The notes under the pieces were generated by a model, which searched no databases, was not told where the DNA came from, and saw only the letters and a program-made list of their open reading frames with translations. A stretch of 6,946 nucleotides of DNA, from positions 1 through 6,946 of the forward strand of contig CAZDHE010000031.1 of assembly GCA_964505305.1 (NCBI GenBank), read 5' to 3'. The translations under genes and the position numbers were made by a program. Of this stretch, positions 1-4,648 are shown in pieces (the first letter of the stretch is position 1; every line of letters starts with the position of its first letter). The DNA is from JAXHLG01 sp964505305 (GTDB lineage Bacteria; Patescibacteriota; Minisyncoccia; Moranbacterales; DUUL01).

Positions 1-7
1 GGCGCTG

Positions 8-27
8 TTTACTCTTAAAGGAGTAAA
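8..27. repeat. Short hairpin near the left edge
   Basis: A 7-bp perfect inverted repeat, TTTACTC at 8-14 and GAGTAAA at 21-27, with a 6-nt loop. No T-run follows on either strand, so it is not a convincing intrinsic terminator. It may belong to the end of an upstream gene or recombination site lying outside the window. I see nothing else in 28-144 beyond A/T-rich sequence and a 5-bp hairpin (CGAAT/ATTCG) at 120-133. Confidence 0.3.
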
Positions 28-144
28 ATAGACGCTGAAAGTTAATTGTTCAGTGTTTTCAGTAAAATATGCAACAATCTTAACTAAATTCGCATTAAAT
101 GTCAAATTAATATTTTATACGAATTTTTATTCGCATAAAAACGA

Positions 145-172
145 GTTATATGATATAATCGGGCGAACACTT
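145..172 (+). repeat. Left arm of a 28-bp inverted repeat
   Basis: This segment matches the reverse complement of 819-846 at 26 of 28 positions, including an unbroken 17-bp stretch (TAATCGGGCGAACACTT, 156-172). Both differences are A/G transitions. The two arms enclose two short genes. This arm also contains the best promoter of the area. No target-site duplication is visible outside the arms, so a transposon-type terminal repeat is not proven. A recombination or cassette-boundary site is an alternative. Confidence 0.85.
151..159 (+). promoter_or_regulatory. Extended -10 promoter for the two-gene unit
   Basis: TGATATAAT is a perfect extended -10 element (TGn followed by TATAAT). I see no good -35 box, which extended -10 promoters can do without. 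Transcription would start near 166 and give a leader of about 40 nt before the ATG at 206. The equivalent position in the right repeat arm, read on the minus strand, is TGATGTAAT, so only the left copy keeps an ideal promoter. Confidence 0.55.
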
Positions 173-205
173 CCGTCAAAAGAATTCATTTATAATTTTA
201 CAACT

Positions 206-427
206 ATGAAAAAATATAAGCCGTTACATTGCCTAAATTTTAAACCACTTATTGAGGAAACGATAAAAAAATTGAAAAATGGTGAAAATCGCCTCGCTGT
301 TTCTGACTATCCGCTTAAATACGCCTGCCTTAATGGTTTTAACACTCCGGATATCTCTGAAAGACTATCTTCTGATTACAGTATGCCGTCCGAAAATAAA
401 GACATTGAGGCAGACTATTTTGAATAA
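206..427 (+). CDS. Hypothetical 73-aa protein
   Basis: I do not recognise this gene. The frame is open further upstream (ATG at 53), but the promoter at 151-159 would start transcription inside that extension, so I chose the internal ATG at 206, giving 73 residues. The protein begins with a basic stretch (MKKYK, then KPLIEETIKKLK at about 13-24) and ends acidic (ENKDIEADYFE). It has two cysteines (9 and 41) that do not form a metal-binding pair, and no membrane segment or signal peptide. No Shine-Dalgarno sequence precedes the start. It lies inside the inverted-repeat unit, 18 nt upstream of the next gene, so the two are probably co-transcribed. The coding call rests on the open frame and context only; it could be a leader region. 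Confidence 0.45.
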   Translation: MKKYKPLHCLNFKPLIEETIKKLKNGENRLAVSDYPLKYACLNGFNTPDISERLSSDYSMPSENKDIEADYFE

Positions 428-445
428 ATAACTTTACTAGAAAAA

Positions 446-814
446 ATGATGGCAGACGCAAATGTTCCCATAAATCTTGCGGACTGGCAGAAAGGAACAA
501 AAATTGAATCAGCGGAAAAAATGTATAAAGGATTAAATCGTCGCGCTTTCGCTATACAGTTATGGGATTGGTATGCAATTCCATGGAGATATAAAAATAA
601 TGCGATTCATATTATTTGGTCGCCGCAAGATGTTATGGGAAAACCGATCATACATAGTTATCCAGTTGATTTTTTTCTATCAAATTTTTCATCTATTCTT
701 GAGAATCAAGCGGAAAGTCAATTAAAAACATCGAAACAGCTCGGCTTTTGGAAAAATTTTGGGATAATTGCAATTATAATTTTCGCCATTTTTCTATACG
801 TAAAATTCTTGTAA
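446..814 (+). CDS. Hypothetical 122-aa protein with C-terminal membrane anchor
   Basis: Not a family I recognise. About 100 mostly soluble residues, rich in tryptophan and aromatic residues (LWDWYAIPWRY at about 39-49, HIIWSP at about 55-60), are followed by one strongly hydrophobic segment at about 104-121 that ends the protein. This predicts a tail-anchored protein with its N-terminal domain in the cytoplasm. There is no signal peptide. Two ATG codons in a row (446 and 449) could both start it; neither has a clear Shine-Dalgarno sequence. It is the second gene of the inverted-repeat unit and stops 4 nt before the right repeat arm, as expected for a compact cassette. The function is unknown; a membrane-attached accessory or defence effector would fit the setting but is only a guess. 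Confidence 0.65.
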   Translation: MMADANVPINLADWQKGTKIESAEKMYKGLNRRAFAIQLWDWYAIPWRYKNNAIHIIWSPQDVMGKPIIHSYPVDFFLSNFSSILENQAESQLKTSKQLGFWKNFGIIAIIIFAIFLYVKFL

Positions 815-818
815 TAGT

Positions 819-846
819 AAGTGTTCGCCCGATTACATCACATAAC
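819..846 (-). repeat. Right arm of the 28-bp inverted repeat
   Basis: The partner of 145-172, inverted, with 26 of 28 positions identical. It begins 4 nt after the stop codon of the 122-aa protein gene. On the + strand it reads AAGTGTTCGCCCGATTA and continues to ACATAAC, which joins directly to the motif at 840-870. Transcripts of the enclosed genes that extend past it would carry sequence complementary to the DNA of the left arm. Confidence 0.85.
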
Positions 847-870
847 AGCGTGTATGAGGTTCGGCAGTTA
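840..870 (+). other. Cassette-boundary motif, possibly attC-like
   Basis: The stretch opens with ACATAAC and closes with CGGCAGTTA. TAAC (843-846) and GTTA (867-870) are complementary and can extend to GC/GC across an A·A mismatch. Between them lies GCGTGTATGAGGTTCGG. The 11-mer GCGTGTATGAG recurs, inverted, at 1289-1299, on the far side of the next gene. TAAC and GTTA ends recall integron attC core sites, but the span is shorter than usual attC sites and the RYYYAAC/GTTRRRY consensus is only partly met. The attC label is therefore tentative. Confidence 0.3.
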
Positions 871-881
871 ATATTATCTCT

Positions 882-1205
882 ATGAAAAAGAAAATTCAGA
901 CAATAACGATTGTAAAAATTATTGCTATCATAATGCTCTTTTGGGCGCTCGCTGATAATCCTTATGGTTATTATCAAATTTTGCGCTGGGTAATTGCGGG
1001 TGTAGCTGGATATTCAGCGTATCTCACTTATGAGCAAGGCAAAAATGCTTGGACTTGGATTTTGGCAATCACTGTAATTCTTTTTAATCCAATCGCGCCC
1101 ATTCATCTTGATAGAGAAACGTGGTCGGTGCTAAATATAATTGTCGCCGCAATAATTTTTACAAGTATCTTTAAATTGAAAGTCGTTGCGAAAAAAGAGG
1201 AATAA
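882..1205 (+). CDS. Small integral membrane protein, DUF6804-like
   Basis: The 107-aa protein has four hydrophobic segments at about 8-24, 31-51, 55-70 and 82-97, and charged ends (MKKK at the start, KKEE at the end). It carries the motif pair I associate with the DUF6804 small membrane proteins: NPYGYYQILRW after the first helix and LFNPIAPIHLDRETW between the third and fourth. The family has no known biochemical role, to my knowledge; the protein should lie in the cytoplasmic membrane. There is no Shine-Dalgarno sequence ahead of the ATG. The gene stands alone, flanked on both sides by related inverted motifs (840-870 and 1270-1310), which suggests it moves as a single-gene cassette. The family assignment is from memory of the motifs; membrane topology is well supported by the sequence. 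Confidence 0.75.
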   Translation: MKKKIQTITIVKIIAIIMLFWALADNPYGYYQILRWVIAGVAGYSAYLTYEQGKNAWTWILAITVILFNPIAPIHLDRETWSVLNIIVAAIIFTSIFKLKVVAKKEE

Positions 1206-1222
1206 CATCAAATGCCTCACCC

Positions 1223-1304
1223 AAATTGCTCGTTCGCTTAGGCGGTAGGGCTTCGCCTAATTATACCGCCACACTCACTTCGCAACTTCTCATACACGCG
1301 AACG
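1223..1304 (-). repeat. Nested, pseudoknot-like inverted repeat (cassette end or structured RNA)
   Basis: Three sets of complementary arms occur here. CGTTCGC (1231-1237) pairs with GCGAACG (1298-1304). AAATTGC (1223-1229) pairs with GCAACTT (1282-1288). GGCGGTA (1241-1247) pairs with TACCGCC (1264-1270), or alternatively TTAGGCG (1238-1244) with CGCCTAA (1254-1260). The first two sets cross, so they form a pseudoknot or two alternative folds. The single imperfect pair is a G·T wobble when read on the minus strand but an A·C mismatch on the plus strand, so the minus strand folds better. The sequence then runs into AACGTTAGCTG. This could be a recombination site acting as folded single-stranded DNA, or a minus-strand RNA element. 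Confidence 0.5.
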
Positions 1305-1403
1305 TTAGCTGAAATATTCCTTTTCTTGTTCGAGCTATCGCCCAATTGTTTTAAAAAATTTTCAATTTTTTTTATTTATTTAAAAGGGGAAATAAGGTGT
1401 CTT

Positions 1404-1420
1404 CTCCGCTCCGCTACGGA
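1404..1420 (+). repeat. Small hairpin before the restriction-modification promoter
   Basis: TCCG (1404-1407) and CGGA (1417-1420) pair, with a further CTT/AAG (1401-1403, 1422-1424) across a mismatched base. It lies just upstream of the candidate -10 boxes. I see no other gene or clear signal in 1305-1448, which is largely runs of A and T. Confidence 0.2.
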
Positions 1421-1448
1421 AAAGATTTATTTATAATCTAAATCACGC

Positions 1449-1454
1449 TATAAT
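1449..1454 (+). promoter_or_regulatory. Probable -10 box of the restriction-modification operon
   Basis: A consensus TATAAT lies 28 nt before the ATG at 1483, giving a leader of roughly 22 nt. A second TATAAT sits at 1432-1437. Neither has a convincing -35 hexamer at the usual distance. No dedicated controller (C protein) gene or C-box-like repeat is seen upstream. Confidence 0.45.
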
Positions 1455-1482
1455 TAAAGCAGAAAACATTAAATTTAATACT

Positions 1483-2256
1483 ATGAGTAATAAAATCTTT
1501 AAAGATTTAAAATTACCAAAAGAATCAAAAAATTATCCTAAAATGTCGGATGGCGTCTGTGGTTCTATTAGAGATATCATGAAAGAGGCAATAGATAAAG
1601 GAGACAATAAAATCTTTATCCGCACAAACCTTAAATATGGTTTGCCACTTGAAAATATAAATAAAGTAGCTGGACCATTTGTAGAGGGTTGGGCTTTTGA
1701 AAAATTTGAAGAAATATCTGACAAAGTCGGCAATAAATATGGACTAATTAATGTTGAACCAGGCAAAAGACTTGACGCTTATGATATGGTTTTACAATTT
1801 AAACTAAATGGGGTTGATGATTATGTTTCCGCAAACGTTGATTCAAAATCAACCGCTGAAGACATAGTTACTTCGGGTAAAAGTCCAAACATAACATCCT
1901 TTGCTATAATAAGAAATGAATACATTGAGGACCCAAATTATATTTTTCTAATCCTGTCATTAAAGCACAAAGTATTTAGCGAAAAGGCTGATGATAACGG
2001 AATAACAAACGGCATAATGCAAGTGAATGATTATCGTGTTTATGATATTAAATATGTTTCCGCTAAAGATTTAAATTACAATCCGGCTCTTGGTACTGGT
2101 CAACTACAAATTAGGGATATACACTATGTTGATGAGGAGAGAAAAACAACGGCTGATTTTATAAAGATGATTGATAAAAAATATGTAAAATCAAAGGGTG
2201 TTCCAGCATGGTTAAAACTAGCTAAGCAACACAAATGGATTAAAAGTGAAGAATAA
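1483..2256 (+). CDS. Probable type II restriction endonuclease, PD-(D/E)xK type
   Basis: The 257-aa protein is most likely the nuclease partner of the methyltransferase that follows 2 nt later. The centre of the protein fits a PD-(D/E)xK active site: D98 and D101 in RLDAYDMVLQF, then NVDSKS with D120 and K122 after a further strand, and an acidic E68 in GPFVEGWAFEKF. A conserved-looking block at about 131-162 (SGKSPNITSFAIIRNEY, then IFLILSLKHKVF) continues the core. The family expectation is Mg-dependent double-strand cleavage at a short recognition site, blocked by methylation of host DNA. I cannot name the recognition sequence or an exact relative. No signal peptide or membrane segment is present. 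The ATG start lacks a Shine-Dalgarno sequence but is placed well after the TATAAT. Function is inferred from motif and gene order; a non-restriction nuclease remains possible. Confidence 0.72.
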   Translation: MSNKIFKDLKLPKESKNYPKMSDGVCGSIRDIMKEAIDKGDNKIFIRTNLKYGLPLENINKVAGPFVEGWAFEKFEEISDKVGNKYGLINVEPGKRLDAYDMVLQFKLNGVDDYVSANVDSKSTAEDIVTSGKSPNITSFAIIRNEYIEDPNYIFLILSLKHKVFSEKADDNGITNGIMQVNDYRVYDIKYVSAKDLNYNPALGTGQLQIRDIHYVDEERKTTADFIKMIDKKYVKSKGVPAWLKLAKQHKWIKSEE

Positions 2257-2258
2257 AT

Positions 2259-3065
2259 ATGAAGACAAACCAATTTATTACAGGCGATTCTATTGAAATT
2301 TTAAAGACGCTTCCTGATGAAAGCGTAGATTTGATTTGCACAGACCCCCCTTATAATTTAAGTAAAAATTACGGAAATAATATTGATTGGAAACAATGGC
2401 ATGAGTATGAAGATTTTACACTTAATTGGCTTAAGGAGGCAAAAAGGCTTTTAAAGCCAACAGGCAGTATTTATGTTTTTATGGGTGTTAAATTTATCTC
2501 AAAATTATTTTTAATGTTGAACGAATTAGAGTTCCATTTTAATAGTTGGATAACTTGGCACTATACACAAGGCATGGGTAGAACAAAAGGATTTTCGCCA
2601 CGACATGAAGATATTTTATTTTTCACAAAATCGGATAAATATACTTTTAATATTGATGATATTAGAATACCTCAAAAATATTTTCGTAAACGAAACAATA
2701 TGAAAGGAGCTAACCCTGGGGATGTTTGGCAATTCTCTCATATTCATTATTCAAACCCCGAAAGACTTCCTCATCCAACACAAAAACCCGAAGCGTTAAT
2801 GAAAAGAATAATTTCAGCTAGTAGCAATAAGGGGGATGTAATTATCGATCCTTTTGTTGGCAGTGGAACTACTTGTGTAGTTGCTAATATATTAAAAAGA
2901 AAATGGATTGGAATTGACATTAACCCGAAATATATAAAAATGTCAGAAGATAGAATTACCGAGGAGAAAGATTTTTTTGATTCCTGTGACCCAAGAGAAC
3001 AAAGAACACCCAAGGACTTAAAAGAAAAGAATAAAAAACAATCAAACTTATTAAATTTAATTTAA
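2259..3065 (+). CDS. Site-specific DNA methyltransferase, beta class, probably adenine-N6
   Basis: The 268-aa enzyme transfers a methyl group from S-adenosylmethionine to a base in DNA, protecting host sites from the neighbouring nuclease. The catalytic motif IV, DPPYN, is at 29-33 and the SAM-binding FxGxG-type motif, DPFVGSGTT, is near the C-terminus at 197-205, which is the motif order of the beta class. HPTQKP (172-177), usual just before that motif, is present. The target-recognition region is about 105-160 (GMGRTKGFSPRHED, then GANPGDVWQFSH). DPPY favours N6-adenine over N4-cytosine, though beta-class enzymes of both kinds exist. The last 30 residues are charged and low in complexity. 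The ATG follows the nuclease stop by 2 nt, so translation is probably coupled. The gene is very AT-rich in places (13 G/C in 60 bases at 2881-2940). The family is certain; the target site is unknown. Confidence 0.95.
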   Translation: MKTNQFITGDSIEILKTLPDESVDLICTDPPYNLSKNYGNNIDWKQWHEYEDFTLNWLKEAKRLLKPTGSIYVFMGVKFISKLFLMLNELEFHFNSWITWHYTQGMGRTKGFSPRHEDILFFTKSDKYTFNIDDIRIPQKYFRKRNNMKGANPGDVWQFSHIHYSNPERLPHPTQKPEALMKRIISASSNKGDVIIDPFVGSGTTCVVANILKRKWIGIDINPKYIKMSEDRITEEKDFFDSCDPREQRTPKDLKEKNKKQSNLLNLI

Positions 3066-3070
3066 ATATC

Positions 3071-3748
3071 ATGTCATATTCCAATACACTATCGTTAAAC
3101 TGCCCTCATTGTGACACAAAATGTCAGTTTGCAGTTGTTGAACATGGACATAAAATATGTGTTAGTGACAATAAACATCATATTCCTTATATTTGTACTA
3201 ACTGCCAAGGTCTAATTGCCACAAAATGGACAGCAAATCGTTGTAATCCTGATCAATTTCGTAGTAGCCCCACAGGATATCTACAAAAACTAGATATTTA
3301 TTATCCAATTATTGGTGATTGGAAGCCAAGAGTAAATTTACAACTTATTACAAATGAAAAAGTAAGAACTGATTTTAAGGAAGCAATAAATTGTTACAAT
3401 AATGGATTTTATAATGCTTGTATGTTGATGGCTCGTCGCTCGATACAGCAGGAAATGATTGATAAAAATGCAACTGGAAAAAATTTATACCAACAAATTG
3501 AATCCACAGGGATATCAGAAAAATTAAAAGCTCTTTTGCATAAAGTAAAAAATTTTGGAAACAATGGGGCACACCCAGATTTTTGTTTATTTGACGAAGA
3601 AGGAAATGAAATAACTGATAAACATGGATTTGCAAAATTAAGTTTAGAGTTTTTAGATAGATACTTTGCAGACGAGTATGAAATAGATTCACTTGTAGAA
3701 TCTGCACCAAGAAGTCAAAAAGAACTTGAAAGCAAAAAAGAAGAATAA
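3071..3748 (+). CDS. Zinc-ribbon plus DUF4145 (HEPN-like) protein, third gene of the restriction-modification operon
   Basis: The 225-aa protein has an N-terminal zinc ribbon with cysteine pairs CPHC (11-14) and CTNC (42-45). A helical DUF4145 domain follows at about 98-200. Its signature is visible: EAINCYNNGFYNACMLMARRSIQQEM (104-129) and VKNFGNNGAHPD (159-170). DUF4145 belongs to the wider HEPN-like helical families often found beside restriction systems. The catalytic R-x4-6-H of HEPN RNases is not complete: H168 is present, but no arginine stands 5 to 7 residues before it (the region reads K160 N F G N N G A H). It may therefore be non-catalytic, structural or regulatory. It starts 5 nt after the methyltransferase stop, has no Shine-Dalgarno sequence, and is clearly in the same operon. 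The charged tail (KELESKKEE) is probably disordered. Domain call strong; role unknown. Confidence 0.85.
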   Translation: MSYSNTLSLNCPHCDTKCQFAVVEHGHKICVSDNKHHIPYICTNCQGLIATKWTANRCNPDQFRSSPTGYLQKLDIYYPIIGDWKPRVNLQLITNEKVRTDFKEAINCYNNGFYNACMLMARRSIQQEMIDKNATGKNLYQQIESTGISEKLKALLHKVKNFGNNGAHPDFCLFDEEGNEITDKHGFAKLSLEFLDRYFADEYEIDSLVESAPRSQKELESKKEE

Positions 3749-3751
3749 GGA

Positions 3752-3805
3752 GTTTTGGGCTCGGGCATTCACCCCTTTAATTCCCCTCTTCCCGAAGCCC
3801 AAAAC
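3752..3805 (+). terminator. Long imperfect hairpin after the restriction-modification operon
   Basis: GTTTTGGGCTCGGG (3752-3765) pairs with CCCGAAGCCCAAAAC (3791-3805), with a single bulged base, around a 25-nt loop. The hairpin begins 3 nt after the operon's last stop codon. No T-run follows on the + strand, so termination may be weak or the hairpin may instead protect the 3' end of the mRNA. A second A/T-only hairpin (AAATTTG 3813-3819 with CAAATTT 3833-3839) follows and leads into TTTTTC. Confidence 0.5.
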
Positions 3806-3840
3806 GAAAAAGAAATTTGAAAATTTTTAAAACAAATTTT

Positions 3841-3876
3841 TCTGGAAAAGAAAGAAGCCACCAGTAAGCTTCTTTC
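3841..3876 (-). terminator. Intrinsic terminator on the minus strand
   Basis: GAAAGAAGC (3850-3858) and GCTTCTTTC (3868-3876) form a perfect 9-bp stem with a 9-nt loop. Read on the minus strand, the stem is followed at once by TTTTCC (and the arm itself is T-rich), as in a Rho-independent terminator. On the + strand there is no such tail. It therefore points to transcription coming from higher coordinates toward 3841, convergent with the restriction-modification operon. Confidence 0.5.
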
Positions 3877-4026
3877 AGCTTTATAAGCAGACATCTTATC
3901 GTCTACTTATCTGCGGGCAGTGTGTACAAGACCTTTCGCTCGCAGCTACTTGGTCCCCGCAACTAGTGGCACAGCCAGATCTTTGCGCTCGTAGCGCCAG
4001 AACAGCCTTTGGCTAGTTAGCTGTTC
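3850..4026 (-). ncRNA. Candidate structured minus-strand RNA
   Basis: No credible gene lies in 3749-4344. This part holds a series of hairpins ending in a minus-strand terminator. GAACAGC/GCTGTTC is at 4000-4026. GCGCT/AGCGC with a 3-nt loop is at 3985-3997. A 9-bp stem lies at 3884-3909, and the terminator stem at 3850-3876. The 3884-3909 stem contains one position that is a T·G wobble on the minus strand but a C·A mismatch on the plus strand, which favours a minus-strand RNA. No clear promoter is seen upstream of it. It resembles no RNA family I can name. It could equally be the remains of a recombination site or of a broken rRNA-related segment. Confidence 0.3.
3914..3933 (-). other. 20-nt segment matching conserved 16S rRNA sequence
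   Basis: On the minus strand this reads GGTCTTGTACACACTGCCCG. That is the universally conserved 16S rRNA segment around E. coli position 1390-1408, with two differences from the E. coli form (GGCCTTGTACACACCGCCCG), both of a kind found in natural 16S genes as I recall. Flanking sequence does not continue the match on either side, so this is not an rRNA gene. It may be a tiny relic, an insertion-site footprint or chance. Confidence 0.4.
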
Positions 4027-4090
4027 AGTTGAGAACATACTAACAAATTTGTTTTTAAAATGCAATTCAAGGGGGGGTGTTGAGCTTTGG

Positions 4091-4144
4091 TCGCCATCGC
4101 TCCTTACCCTCATATAATGTTCGCGTTTATCAACGCCGTTACGC
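4091..4144 (-). other. Palindromic intergenic site resembling the cassette-boundary motifs
   Basis: On the minus strand, CGTAACG leads into GCGTT-GATA-AACGC (a 5-bp hairpin at 4123-4136), then GCGAACATTATATGAGG. The closing portion resembles the TAAC...GTATGAG pattern at 840-870 and near 1290-1309. Just beside it, 4071-4077 is a run of seven G. The similarity is short and may be accidental. Confidence 0.2.
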
Positions 4145-4218
4145 TTCGTAGGGATTCGCGCAACAGCATTTCCCCAAAATTTCCCAAAATACCTTTTTTG
4201 TGATAAACTTGAGATCAA

Positions 4219-4244
4219 ACACGGACATTGTACACGGACATTGT
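4219..4244. repeat. 13-bp tandem repeat, two copies
   Basis: ACACGGACATTGT is repeated exactly at 4219-4231 and 4232-4244, in non-coding sequence downstream of the minus-strand small gene. Only two units are present, so it is not a CRISPR or a long iteron array. Confidence 0.8.
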
Positions 4245-4300
4245 ACGAAATTTTGTTCAAAAATATTTTTCATTTTTACTAGCCCTCTTGAAATTTTTTG

Positions 4301-4339
4301 AAAAATAAAAGGGAGGATCTCATTCTTCGAGAACCTCCC
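4301..4339 (-). terminator. Intrinsic terminator of the 78-aa protein gene
   Basis: Read on the minus strand, GGGAGG-T-TCTC and GAGA-T-CCTCCC form a 6+4 bp stem with one T·T mismatch and a 7-nt loop, followed directly by TTTTATTTTT. This is a textbook Rho-independent terminator lying 5 nt after the stop codon of the gene at 4345-4581. Confidence 0.9.
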
Positions 4340-4344
4340 GGGAC

Positions 4345-4581
4345 TTATTCGATGACCGTTGTTACGGTCACTTTCTTGGTTTTTTTGATGGCGACGGCAC
4401 GACACCTGCGGCATTTCATTTCGGTTTTAGGCGTAAATCCGTAATCGTCATCACCTTCCAATTTTTCGCCTTCCTCCGAAAAATGTCGCGTTATTTCACA
4501 CGTACCATCTTGATAAAAAGTTGTGCCCTCACAGCCGTTTGAACAAATAAAGAATGGAGTTTCTTTTGTGTCAACATTCAT
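4345..4581 (-). CDS. Hypothetical 78-aa cysteine-containing protein, possibly zinc-binding
   Basis: The protein starts MNVDTKETPFFICSNGCEG and is rich in acidic residues in the middle (EEGEKLEGDDD, about 36-46), with a basic, threonine-rich tail. Five cysteines are seen: C13 and C17 (CSNGC), C28, and C57 and C60 (CRRC). Pairs of this kind often bind one zinc ion, but CxxxC for the first pair is unusual and I cannot assign a family. There is no membrane segment or signal peptide. The evidence that it is a real, expressed gene is strong: a GGAGG ribosome binding site 7 nt before the ATG, a good promoter, and an intrinsic terminator 5 nt after the stop. It is monocistronic and oriented against all other genes in the window. 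Role unknown. Confidence 0.88.
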   Translation of the reverse strand: MNVDTKETPFFICSNGCEGTTFYQDGTCEITRHFSEEGEKLEGDDDYGFTPKTEMKCRRCRAVAIKKTKKVTVTTVIE

Positions 4582-4588
4582 CTTATTA

Positions 4589-4593
4589 CCTCC
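4589..4593 (-). promoter_or_regulatory. Strong Shine-Dalgarno sequence
   Basis: GGAGG on the minus strand, 7 nt ahead of the ATG at 4581. It fixes the start of the 78-aa protein and contrasts with the left-half genes, which show no Shine-Dalgarno sequence. Confidence 0.9.
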
Positions 4594-4619
4594 TTTTCAT
4601 ATAGTTTCATTGACTTTTT

Positions 4620-4648
4620 AGCATAGCAGAAAATCGTATTTTTGTCCA
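4620..4648 (-). promoter_or_regulatory. Sigma-70-type promoter of the 78-aa protein gene
   Basis: On the minus strand: -35 TGGACA (4643-4648), a 17-nt spacer, and -10 TATGCT (4620-4625) preceded by TGC, making it also an extended -10. Transcription would begin near 4613, with a leader of about 30 nt. Two copies of a 16-bp repeat abut the -35 box on its upstream side. Confidence 0.75.

Noticed and set aside
53..205. N-terminal extension of the 73-aa reading frame from the ATG at 53
   Set aside because: The strong extended -10 element at 151-159 and the inverted-repeat arm lie inside it, so transcription would start downstream of that ATG.
774..977. Minus-strand open frame across the cassette boundary
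   Set aside because: It overlaps the ends of two better genes and is read through the inverted-repeat arm; its similarity to the frame at 53-205 (D-x-IGRTL) comes from the repeat itself.
840..1310. Calling the boundary motifs true integron attC sites
   Set aside because: The core consensus is only partly met, the two motifs are inverted relative to each other, and no integrase gene is in the window.
3884..3933. Partial 16S rRNA gene
   Set aside because: Only about 20 nt match; sequence on both sides is unrelated to 16S rRNA.
4219..4244. CRISPR or iteron array
   Set aside because: Two adjacent 13-bp units without spacers and without any associated cas or replication gene.
3946..4260. Minus-strand open frame of 104 codons
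   Set aside because: It runs through hairpins and the 13-bp tandem repeat, has no ribosome binding site and no recognisable protein features.
4139..4414. Minus-strand open frame of 91 codons
   Set aside because: It is out of frame with, and overlaps, the well-supported gene at 4345-4581 and its terminator.
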